Positions 1 through 7,064 of a stretch of DNA of 7,808 bases are shown here, piece after piece. The notes beneath the pieces are model-generated. The model saw only the letters and a program-made list of their open reading frames with translations. It searched no databases and had not been told where the DNA came from. This DNA comes from CAYMJK01 sp043101635. GTDB lineage: Bacteria > Planctomycetota > Phycisphaerae > Phycisphaerales > UBA1924. Made by a program: the position numbers and the translations under genes. The DNA is taken from contig JBICIE010000119.1 of NCBI GenBank assembly GCA_043101635.1, forward strand, positions 1 to 7,808, in the 5' to 3' direction. Each line of letters opens with the position of its first letter. The first letter of the stretch is position 1.

Positions 1-18
1 CGTGTGCTCTTCCGATCT
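1..18 (+). other. Illumina TruSeq adapter remnant (artefact)
   Basis: The first 18 bases, CGTGTGCTCTTCCGATCT, match exactly the 3' end of the standard Illumina TruSeq read-2 adapter. The match sits at the very edge of the window, where untrimmed adapter is expected in an assembled contig. It is not biological sequence. Any reading frame that crosses it, for example one starting at base 2, is spurious in that part. Confidence 0.96.
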
Positions 19-111
19 CTGGATCGAGAGATCCCGAGCCAGACGCTCCCGGACTTCCCGGAGGTTGTCCACCCCGACGATGCGGCGGCGTCACCGGCGC
101 CGGGCCGCTGA
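19..111 (+). CDS. C-terminal end of an upstream gene, unknown product (partial)
   Basis: Directly after the adapter, frame 1 is open for 30 codons and stops at TGA 109-111. The peptide begins LDREIPSQTLPDFPEVVHPD and ends in an Ala/Pro-rich tail, AAASPAPGR. Most third codon positions are G or C, as in the clear genes downstream. The residue mix is that of a normal soluble protein, whereas the other forward frames here are Arg-rich shadows. The 5' part is lost at the contig end, so no family or function can be assigned. The fragment is short and the call rests only on composition and codon pattern. It could be non-coding. Confidence 0.4.
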   Translation: MDREIPSQTLPDFPEVVHPDDAAASPAPGR

Positions 112-305
112 GCAGGTCCCGGTCCGGCCCGATGTTGGACGCCGCGTCGCCGGAGGGGTCAGTCGCTGCGCAAAGCCTTGGAGTGCCTGCACTTATATCG
201 CCGACGGCGCCCGCCCACACCCGACAGCGGTACCGGCGCCACCTCCCGGGCAACTTGCTGTACACTCGGGACGGCCCGTTCTCTTGCCGCGAGGAAGCAC
301 CGCTT
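112..305 (+). promoter_or_regulatory. Intergenic region, probable promoter region of the thioredoxin gene
   Basis: This 194-base stretch lies between the partial upstream gene and the thioredoxin-like gene. It is the only sizeable gap in the window and so the natural place for a promoter serving what follows. AT-richer patches occur at 191-198 (ACTTATAT) and at 255-266 (TTGCTGTACACT). Neither has a well-spaced -35 partner that I can defend. A GGGCCG/CGGCCC inverted repeat at 102-107 and 125-130 has a long loop and no T-tract, so it is a poor terminator candidate. I see no operator or riboswitch. Confidence 0.35.
291..297 (+). promoter_or_regulatory. Ribosome binding site for the thioredoxin-like gene
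   Basis: GAGGAAG lies about 8-10 bases before the ATG at 306. It supports that start over the in-frame ATG at 132, which would add 58 residues ahead of the signal peptide. Confidence 0.6.
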
Positions 306-1442
306 ATGGCAGTTTCGACGAACCGGATCGTGGCGTTCGCCTGCTCGGTGGCAGTTGTCGTCGCCACCATCGGGCAGGCCGCGCGGGGGCAGGCCGAGCC
401 CATACCCGGCGAATGGCTCTTCCCGGACATCCCCGACGAGCTGAGCGGGCTGGTGGGCAAGCCGGCGCCGAAGCTGGAGCTGGCCGAGTGGATCGGCGAC
501 GAGGTGAGCCTGGAGGCCTCGAGGGGCAAGGTCGTCGTCATCGACTTCTGGGCCACGTGGTGCGGCCCCTGCATGGCCGCGATCCCGAAGAACGTCGCCC
601 TCGTGGACAAGTACAAGGCCGATGGCCTCGTCTTCCTCGGCGTGCACGACGCCAGCAACGGATGGGACAGCGCCCAGCAGGTGGTGGATGACAAGAAGAT
701 CAACTATCCGGTGGCCAAGGACGCCGAGGGCGGGGTTTCCGCCAGGGCGTTCAACCTGGCGTTCTGGCCCACCTACATCGTGGTGGATCGCGCGGGGATC
801 GTCCGCGGGGCGGGCCTGGTCCCCGATCGCGTCGAAGACGCTGTCAAGCTGCTGCTGGCCGAGCCCCCGCCGCCCGGGCTCGCCGCCGCGGAAGATCCGG
901 GCGGGCTGGCGCCCGAGTTCTACTTCGCGGGCGACCGGAGGCCGGCGTCGCTGCGAGCTGTCGAGGGCAAGCCCGCGCCGCCGCTCGAGGCCGATCAGTG
1001 GCGGCAAGCCCCGCTGGCGCCGGCGGATCTCGCCGGGCGGGTGCTGGTGCTGCACTTCCTCTCCAGCGGCAACGGGGTCGCGATGCGCCAGGCTGAGGCG
1101 CTGGCGGAGGTGGAGCGCCAGATCGGGTCGCAGGGCGTCGTCATCATCGGCGTGTGCCCGCCGGGCGACGACTGGGACAGCCTCGCTGCGCGGGCCGAGG
1201 ATGGCAAGCTGCCCAGCCGGCTCTGCCGCGATGTCGAGGCCGAGGGCGACGGGCCGCCCATCGGCGCCACCGCCGCGGCCTACGGCGTGCGCTACGCGCC
1301 GGCGACGATCGTGATCGACCGCGCCGGGATCGTGCGCGCTGCCGGTGTGCGCCCGGAGAAGGTCACGGACCTTGCCAGCACCCTTCTGGCTGAGACGATC
1401 GCGCCCGCCGGCGCAGATGCGCACCCATCCGGCGACCAGTGA
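306..1442 (+). CDS. Secreted tandem thioredoxin-like protein (TlpA/AhpC-TSA type), second domain lacking CXXC
   Basis: A 378-residue protein with two thioredoxin-like domains. Residues 1-30 form an export signal with a hydrophobic core at 8-22 and likely cleavage after GQA, so it should act in the periplasm. Domain 1 (about 48-186) has the redox motif WCGPC at 85-89 (C86, C89), preceded by VVVIDFWAT, and the cis-proline segment FWPTYIVVD (P155). This is typical of TlpA/ResA-like thiol-disulfide oxidoreductases. Domain 2 (about 219-364) repeats the same landmarks: GKPAPPLE, LVLHF, GWD/DWD and YAPATIVID (P332). At the active-site position, however, it reads FLSSGNGVAM with no cysteine, so it cannot do CXXC chemistry. 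Each domain ends in a near-identical DRAGIVRxAG segment, which points to an internal duplication. The ATG at 306 is chosen because it starts the signal peptide and has a Shine-Dalgarno sequence. MoxR follows after 64 bases and may be co-transcribed. Its substrate is unknown. Confidence 0.88.
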   Translation: MAVSTNRIVAFACSVAVVVATIGQAARGQAEPIPGEWLFPDIPDELSGLVGKPAPKLELAEWIGDEVSLEASRGKVVVIDFWATWCGPCMAAIPKNVALVDKYKADGLVFLGVHDASNGWDSAQQVVDDKKINYPVAKDAEGGVSARAFNLAFWPTYIVVDRAGIVRGAGLVPDRVEDAVKLLLAEPPPPGLAAAEDPGGLAPEFYFAGDRRPASLRAVEGKPAPPLEADQWRQAPLAPADLAGRVLVLHFLSSGNGVAMRQAEALAEVERQIGSQGVVIIGVCPPGDDWDSLAARAEDGKLPSRLCRDVEAEGDGPPIGATAAAYGVRYAPATIVIDRAGIVRAAGVRPEKVTDLASTLLAETIAPAGADAHPSGDQ

Positions 1443-1494
1443 CGAGATTCGCCCGGCCCGGAACCGGCCGCCACTGCATTCGGACATCTGCATC

Positions 1495-1498
1495 GGAG
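1495..1498 (+). promoter_or_regulatory. Ribosome binding site that decides the TTG start of moxR
   Basis: GGAG is followed by 8 bases and then TTG at 1507. This supports the TTG start over the upstream in-frame ATG at 1345, which would overlap the thioredoxin gene by about 98 bases and add a tail unlike MoxR proteins. Confidence 0.6.
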
Positions 1499-1506
1499 AC
1501 TGCGCC

Positions 1507-2510
<1,004 letters not shown>

Positions 2511-2514
<4 letters not shown>

Positions 2515-3404
2515 CGCCCGCCGCCGCGACCAGCGCGACACGGGCCGAGGCGGCGCTCGGCCCGCCGGACGAACTCGCCCACGGCGACTTCGAGATGGTG
2601 GTGCGCCGCCTGGCCGATGACCTCGCCTTCGGCACCGACCTGTCGCTGTTCGTCGGCTCCGGCCTGGAGTACGCCCAGTCGCGCCCGTACGAACCGGGTG
2701 ATCCGGTCAAGCAGATCGACTGGCGCATCACCGCGCGCCTGAACCGGGCGTACGTCAAGGACTACGAGACGCTCAAGCGCACGAGCATCTACCTCGTGGT
2801 GGACACGTCCGCGTCGATGGGCGTCGGTTCGACGCGCCTCACCAAGCACGATCTTGCGGTGTGGATCGCCTCGGCGGTGGGCCTGGTCGGCCAGCGGCGC
2901 CTGAGCCCGGTGGCGGTGATCGGCGGCGGCGAGCGCCAGACGCGCCTGCTGCCGAGCCTGCGCCGCAGCGACCTGTGGCAGGCCATCGAGCCGCTGCGCA
3001 CCGGAAGCCTCAGCGAGCGCACGCGCCTGGCCGAGCGGCTCACCCTGCTGGATGTCCGGGCGGACCGGCGCAGCCTCGTCATGGTCATCAGCGATTTGCA
3101 CGACCCCGACGCCATGGGCGCCCTGCGCCACATGGCCCAGAAGCACGACTGTGTCGCGATTCACCTGACCGACCCGGCCGAAGCGGGGCGCCTGGGCGCG
3201 GGCTTCTACCTCGGCCAGGAGGCCGAGACCGGGCACACCTTCCTGGCCCACGGGCGCCAGCGCTGGAACGAGGCGGCCCGAATCGAAGATGAGCTGATTC
3301 GAAGCGGCGTCAGCGCGCTGCGTTTGCGGACGGATGAGCCGTTCGTGGCGCCGCTGCGCCACTTCCTGACGGCCCGGGCGGCCAGCATGCGGGGGCGCAG
3401 ATGA
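2511..3404 (+). CDS. DUF58 domain protein (vWA-like), MoxR partner
   Basis: A 297-residue protein with no signal peptide or membrane segment, expected in the cytoplasm beside MoxR. The DUF58 signature is clear: RPYEPGDPVKQIDWRITAR at 58-76, followed by YVKDYE. A vWA-type metal site follows with DTSASM at 98-103 (D98, S100, S102), and VMVISDLHD at 190-198 may supply the later acidic residue (D195). DUF58 proteins are encoded next to MoxR in very many bacteria and are thought to be its adaptors. The GTG start at 2511 sits inside the moxR stop region (GTGA), and the stop at 3402-3404 overlaps the next ATG (ATGA at 3401-3404). The first 20 residues are Ala/Thr-rich and probably disordered. The family call is firm; the biochemical role is inferred. 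Confidence 0.93.
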
Positions 3405-4225
3405 TCGCGGCGCCGGCCATCGCCATCGTGGCTGCGCTCGGCGCCCAGGATGCCGAGCCGATGGCCATCGCGGTCCGCGGCATCGCCGGCGCAGTCGAGT
3501 TCGAGCTTGCAGGCGAGCCGCTGCGGGCAAAGCCCGCGCTTTCGGTGACAGCGCCGATGGTCGTGCGCATCGTGGACGCCAGCGCCATCGGCGAAGGCTC
3601 GACCCGCTACCGCGTCGCCTTCATCGGCACGGTGGCCGGCGACTACGACCTCCGCGACCTGCTGGAGCGCCAGGACGGCTCCGCGCTCGATGGCCAGCCT
3701 CTGATGGTGCGCGTGGTCTCGCAGTTGCCGCCGGATCATGGGACGGATCTGTTCAGCGAGTCGAGCGCCCCGCCCATGACGCCCAGCCGCTACCGCGCCG
3801 CGATGATCGCGCTCGGCGCCGCGTGGGTCGCGATCCCGGTGATCTACCTCGGCGTGCGGATCGCGCGCCGCCGGCCCCCGGCGCCGCCGGCGCCCCAGGC
3901 GCCCGCGCCAACGCTCGCCGAGCAGCTTCGCCCGCTGGTCGAGTCGGCGATGGCGGGCACGCTCGCCGTCGAGGGTCGCGGCCGGCTCGAACTGCTGCTC
4001 TACATGCACTGGCGCCGGCGGCTTGATCTGGAAGGGCCGCAGGCGCAGGCCGTGGCGACGCTGCGCCGCCATCCGGAAGCGGGGCGCCTGCTGCGCGCTG
4101 TCGAAGCCTGGCTTCACGCCCGGCCCGATGGCGCCGCCCGGCCTCAGGACGATGTCGCGGCGCTGCTGGCGCCGTACCGCGCCGCGCCCGCGATCGCCGA
4201 AGCCGATGCGGAGGCGCGCCCGTGA
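3401..4225 (+). CDS. Single-span membrane protein with periplasmic and cytoplasmic domains, BatD/DUF4381-like position
   Basis: A 274-residue protein I cannot place firmly in a family. Residues 1-18 (MIAAPAIAIVAALGAQDA) resemble a signal peptide but lack the usual basic n-region. Residues 19-130 look like a beta-rich extracytoplasmic domain; segments such as AVEFELAGEPLRAK and TRYRVAFIGTVAGDYDLRDLL recall the beta-sandwich units of BatD-like proteins. A hydrophobic span at about 133-154 is followed by RIARRR, which places the C-terminus inside. A Pro/Ala linker (159-170) leads to a helical Arg/Leu-rich domain (171-262), a layout reminiscent of DUF4381 proteins encoded with MoxR/DUF58 genes. 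It overlaps both neighbours by 4 bases. The topology suits a coupling role between cytoplasmic MoxR/DUF58 and the periplasmic vWA domains. That role is inference; the coding call is firm from codon use and overlaps. Confidence 0.75.
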   Translation: MIAAPAIAIVAALGAQDAEPMAIAVRGIAGAVEFELAGEPLRAKPALSVTAPMVVRIVDASAIGEGSTRYRVAFIGTVAGDYDLRDLLERQDGSALDGQPLMVRVVSQLPPDHGTDLFSESSAPPMTPSRYRAAMIALGAAWVAIPVIYLGVRIARRRPPAPPAPQAPAPTLAEQLRPLVESAMAGTLAVEGRGRLELLLYMHWRRRLDLEGPQAQAVATLRRHPEAGRLLRAVEAWLHARPDGAARPQDDVAALLAPYRAAPAIAEADAEARP

Positions 4226-5127
4226 CCTTCACCCATCCATGGGCCCTGCTGCTCTTGGCGATCCCCGTGCTGCTGATCGTTGCGCCCCCGGCGCGGTCCT
4301 TCGGCCTGGCGCTGCCGTTCGATCACCACCCGCACCGCCGGCGCCGGTGGCTCCGCTGGGCGCTGGGGGCGTTCGACCGCGTGCCGGCGCTCGTGCTCGC
4401 TGCCGCGCTGCTCATGCTGGCCGGGCCGCAGATGCTCAAGCAGCCGCGCCAGACGCGCCTGCTCACCAACATCCAGTTCGCCGTGGACGTCTCCGGCAGC
4501 ATGGCGTGGGAGAACCGCTACGAGAACGCGCGGGAGGCCATCGAGGAGTTCGTCAGGCCGCGCGAGGGCGACGCCTTCGGCCTCACACTCTTCGGGTCGC
4601 ACCAGATCCGCTGGGTCCCGCTGACGACCGATCTCAATGCGATTCTCAACGCGCTGCCGTTTGCCAATCCGGAGAACCAGCCGATCCACATGTCCGGCAC
4701 GCGCATCGGCGCGGCCCTGCGATTCTGCCGCGACAACATGACGCAGGAGGCCGAACGCGGCGATCGCCTCATCATCCTGGTTTCCGACGGCGTCAGCTCC
4801 GACCTGGGTGACGGCTTTGCCGAGGCGGACTACGCCGAGGAACTCACCGACGCCCAGATCACCCTGTTCCACATCCACGTCGGCAACGATGACATCCCGC
4901 AGGAGGTGGTGGACATCGCCACGCAGACCGGCGGCCAGGCGTTCGCAGCGCGTGATGCTGCGAGCATCCGCAAGGTCTTCCAGCACATCGACCGCATGCG
5001 CCCGGCGCAGTTTGCCCCAGGTGGGACGGTGCCCATGGATCACTACTGGCCGTTCGCGGTCGCGGCGCTCTCGGCGCTGGGGCTGCACCTGGCGGGCCTG
5101 CTCACCCTGAGGCACACGCCATGGTAA
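4222..5127 (+). CDS. Membrane-anchored vWA protein, BatA-like
   Basis: A 301-residue protein with hydrophobic spans at about 7-22, 52-68 and 275-297, around a vWA domain at about 83-260. This is the usual BatA/BatB plan and close to family length. The metal-ion-dependent adhesion site is complete: DVSGSM at 89-94 (D89, S91, S93), a threonine in MSGTRIG (T160), and LVSDG (D189). The loop between spans 1 and 2 is strongly basic (HHPHRRRRWLRW, 35-46) and so cytoplasmic, which places the vWA domain in the periplasm. The GTG start at 4222 overlaps the preceding stop as GTGA. The gene ends in TAA at 5125-5127, inside the start of the next gene (ATGGTAA). It likely presents a substrate or acts with its neighbour as a MoxR-linked vWA pair. 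Named only by family resemblance. Confidence 0.9.
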   Translation: MTFTHPWALLLLAIPVLLIVAPPARSFGLALPFDHHPHRRRRWLRWALGAFDRVPALVLAAALLMLAGPQMLKQPRQTRLLTNIQFAVDVSGSMAWENRYENAREAIEEFVRPREGDAFGLTLFGSHQIRWVPLTTDLNAILNALPFANPENQPIHMSGTRIGAALRFCRDNMTQEAERGDRLIILVSDGVSSDLGDGFAEADYAEELTDAQITLFHIHVGNDDIPQEVVDIATQTGGQAFAARDAASIRKVFQHIDRMRPAQFAPGGTVPMDHYWPFAVAALSALGLHLAGLLTLRHTPW

Positions 5128-6158
5128 CGCCGGCGCTCATCGCGATCGGCGCATTTGCCATCTGCGCGCTGGCCGAATGGCTGCACGCCCGGCGCATCGG
5201 GCGCGTGGCCCGGCTCGCGTTCGGCCCCGCCCAGCGCCCGGCCCGCTGGGCGCTGGCGGCGCCCCACCTGCGGGTCGTTGCGGCAACCGCCACCGCCTGG
5301 GGCGCAGCCACCCTGCTCGTCTACGACCCAGTCGAGCGCAACGAGCGGCCGGCGCGCGAGGCCTCCAGGCATCTGCTGGTCTGCCTGGATGTCTCCCCCA
5401 GCATGATGCTCGAGGACGCTGGCCCCGGGCCCGACCGCGTCAGCCGCGCCCAGTGGGCCGGCCGGCTCGTGCAGGGCATCCTCGATCGGATCGACACCGA
5501 GACGACCCGCGTCACGCTCTTTGCGTTCTACACCGACGCCCTCCCCGTGGTCCAGGAGACCTTCGACAAGGAAGTGATCCGCAACGCGCTCGACGGGCTG
5601 CCGATGTACGTGGCCTTCGAGCCCGGCCCGACCGACATGCACACGGGCGTCTCCAAGACCCTCGATCACGCCCGCATCTGGCCCCGCAAGAGCGCCATGC
5701 TGGTGGTGGTCAGCGATGGCGATTCCTCCGCGGGCAAGGCCCCGATCAGCCGGCCGGATGCCATCGCCGACGCCATCGTGATCGGCGTGGGCGACCCCTA
5801 CCGGTCCACCATCATCAACGGGCACGCCTCCAGGCAGGATTCCGGCTCCTTGAAGCAACTTGCGGCCAGGCTCGGGGGTCTGTACCATGATGGCAATGAG
5901 AAGCACCTGCCCAGCCGGGTGCTCGATGGCCTCTCGCTGACCAGCCCGCGGGCTTCCGAGGCGGTGAGCCTGCGGGACGCGGCGCTGGTGGCGGTCGGGG
6001 CGGGATCGGGACTGCTGGCCCTCCTCGGGCCGATGCTGATACTGCTTGGACGTCCGGCGCCGTACCGCCGGGCGAGGTCCCAGGTCGCGCGACGGGCCAA
6101 GGGCGGGCCCGGTCGACTGCGGCGACAGGCCACCACGCTGCGCCCTGCGGAGGCATGA
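5121..6158 (+). CDS. Membrane-anchored vWA protein, BatB-like
   Basis: A 345-residue second vWA protein. Spans lie at about 3-20, 51-67 and 286-309. The basic loop at 22-43 (HARRIGRVAR and following) is cytoplasmic, so the vWA domain (about 84-275) faces the periplasm. Its metal site reads DVSPSMM at 90-96 (D90, S92, S94), with PTDMHTG (T171) and VVSDGD (D199). Proline replaces the more usual glycine between the serines. After the last span comes an Arg-rich cytoplasmic tail (311-345) that the preceding vWA protein lacks and that could touch MoxR, DUF58 or the membrane. The ATG at 5121 overlaps the previous gene by 7 bases and has TGAGG at 5108-5112, 8 bases upstream. The stop overlaps the next ATG (ATGA at 6155-6158). 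The two vWA proteins differ enough to be distinct subunits and not recent duplicates. Confidence 0.9.
   Translation: MVTPALIAIGAFAICALAEWLHARRIGRVARLAFGPAQRPARWALAAPHLRVVAATATAWGAATLLVYDPVERNERPAREASRHLLVCLDVSPSMMLEDAGPGPDRVSRAQWAGRLVQGILDRIDTETTRVTLFAFYTDALPVVQETFDKEVIRNALDGLPMYVAFEPGPTDMHTGVSKTLDHARIWPRKSAMLVVVSDGDSSAGKAPISRPDAIADAIVIGVGDPYRSTIINGHASRQDSGSLKQLAARLGGLYHDGNEKHLPSRVLDGLSLTSPRASEAVSLRDAALVAVGAGSGLLALLGPMLILLGRPAPYRRARSQVARRAKGGPGRLRRQATTLRPAEA
6149..6153 (+). promoter_or_regulatory. Ribosome binding site favouring the second of two close ATGs
   Basis: GGAGG is 1 base before the ATG at 6155, too close for use, but 7 bases before the ATG at 6161. The later start is therefore preferred. 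The two choices differ by two residues. Confidence 0.6.
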
Positions 6159-6160
6159 CC

Positions 6161-7027
6161 ATGAACCTGAGCAAGTTGGCCTGGGCGGCCTGGGCGATTG
6201 CGCCGGTGGGCGCTCTGGCGTTCCACTACGGCCCCGGGCAGGCCATCTACCAGAGCGATATCGCCGCATCCCTGCAGCGCAGCGCCGAGGCACTCGAGCA
6301 GGACGCGCGCGCTGCCCAGGAGCGGGCCCACGCGGCCCACATCGCCGCGATCGAGGCCCGCCAGCGGGCCTTCGTGCTCGAGACGCCCGAGGCGGCGTCC
6401 GAGGTCGCCGCGGCGACGGCGGCCGAGTCGGCGGCGTTTGCCGAAGCCAGCGCCGTGTGGAAGCGCGTCGCCCAGGCGTTCGGTCACATCCACGAGGTTG
6501 CGGTCGACGCCTCCGACGAGACGCTCCGTCAGGTGCGATGGTCGCGCAGTCGGGCACTGGTGCGGTCCGGCGAGATCTGGGAGGGCATTGGCGAACTGGA
6601 GTCCGTGCTGGCCGAGGCCGAGGAGGCCGAGGGTCGCGACAGCGAGATGGCGCTGGCTGCGCGCCAGGAGCTGGCGACAGCCCATTACTACGGCGCCCGC
6701 CTGCTGCGTCTCGCCGGCGAGCCGGAGGACGAGTGGCTGGAGGATTCCGGCCGGGCCCGCCAGCACTTCCGCTACCTCGCCGAGCGGGCTCGGGCCGCCG
6801 GCATGCCGCAGAGCGTTGTCGAGAATCACGAGCGCGATGTCGAGCTGGTGCTCAACCTCGAGCAGGCGGCCCTGTATGAGATCGAGGGCCGCCCCCTTCC
6901 GAAGGACTCGCCAAGCCGGTGCATGGGCAATCGGCCGAACAACAACAAGGGCAAGCGGAAGCAGCCGCCGCAGAATCGCGACGGGCGCGGCGCCGGCGGC
7001 GCCGAGGAGATCTGGTCGGGTTGGTGA
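6161..7027 (+). CDS. Membrane-anchored helical protein in the BatC (TPR) position
   Basis: A 288-residue, mostly alpha-helical protein not recognised by a strict motif. A hydrophobic segment at about 5-22 is a signal peptide or N-terminal anchor. Residues 32-112 are Ala/Glu/Arg-rich with heptad-like spacing, suggesting a coiled coil. Residues 120-245 form amphipathic helices (for example ARQELATAHYYGARLLRLAG at 167-186 and ARQHFRYLAERAR at 199-211) that look like degenerate TPR units. The C-terminal 40 residues are low-complexity and basic (NRPNNNKGKRKQPPQNR at 257-273) and end in a Trp-containing EEIWSGW. In Bat operons a TPR protein (BatC) follows the vWA genes, often with a charged or Asn/Lys-rich tail, and this gene holds that place. 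An ATG at 6155 that overlaps the preceding stop is the alternative start. A scaffold role for the vWA pair is inferred. Confidence 0.75.
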   Translation: MNLSKLAWAAWAIAPVGALAFHYGPGQAIYQSDIAASLQRSAEALEQDARAAQERAHAAHIAAIEARQRAFVLETPEAASEVAAATAAESAAFAEASAVWKRVAQAFGHIHEVAVDASDETLRQVRWSRSRALVRSGEIWEGIGELESVLAEAEEAEGRDSEMALAARQELATAHYYGARLLRLAGEPEDEWLEDSGRARQHFRYLAERARAAGMPQSVVENHERDVELVLNLEQAALYEIEGRPLPKDSPSRCMGNRPNNNKGKRKQPPQNRDGRGAGGAEEIWSGW

Positions 7028-7064
7028 TCTGCACAGCGTCGTGGGGGGAAGTCTGAGGGTGAGC

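Noticed and set aside
102..130. GGGCCG/CGGCCC inverted repeat after the upstream stop as a terminator
   Set aside because: The stem is only 6 bp with a 17-base loop and no T-run. Such repeats are expected by chance in DNA of this composition.
178..198. TTGGAG plus TTATAT as a sigma-70-type promoter
   Set aside because: The spacing between the boxes is far shorter than the usual 16-18 bases, so I do not call it.
132..305. N-terminal extension of the thioredoxin-like protein from the ATG at 132
   Set aside because: The 58 extra residues would bury the signal peptide, are basic and unstructured, and lack a Shine-Dalgarno sequence. The ATG at 306 has both a ribosome site and the signal peptide.
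5043..6557. Reverse-strand open frame of 504 codons opposite the second vWA gene
   Set aside because: The sense strand carries a complete MIDAS motif and membrane spans. The antisense product is Arg/Pro/Gly-rich low-complexity, a typical stop-poor shadow.
6611..6633. Repeated GCCGAG units as a DNA repeat
   Set aside because: They are explained by an Ala/Glu-rich helix (AEAEEAEG) in the coding frame and have no spacer or palindrome structure.
6988..7004. CGGCGCC/GGCGCCG hairpin with a 3-base loop as a possible terminator
   Set aside because: It lies inside the coding region of the BatC-position gene in Gly/Ala codons and has no following T-tract.
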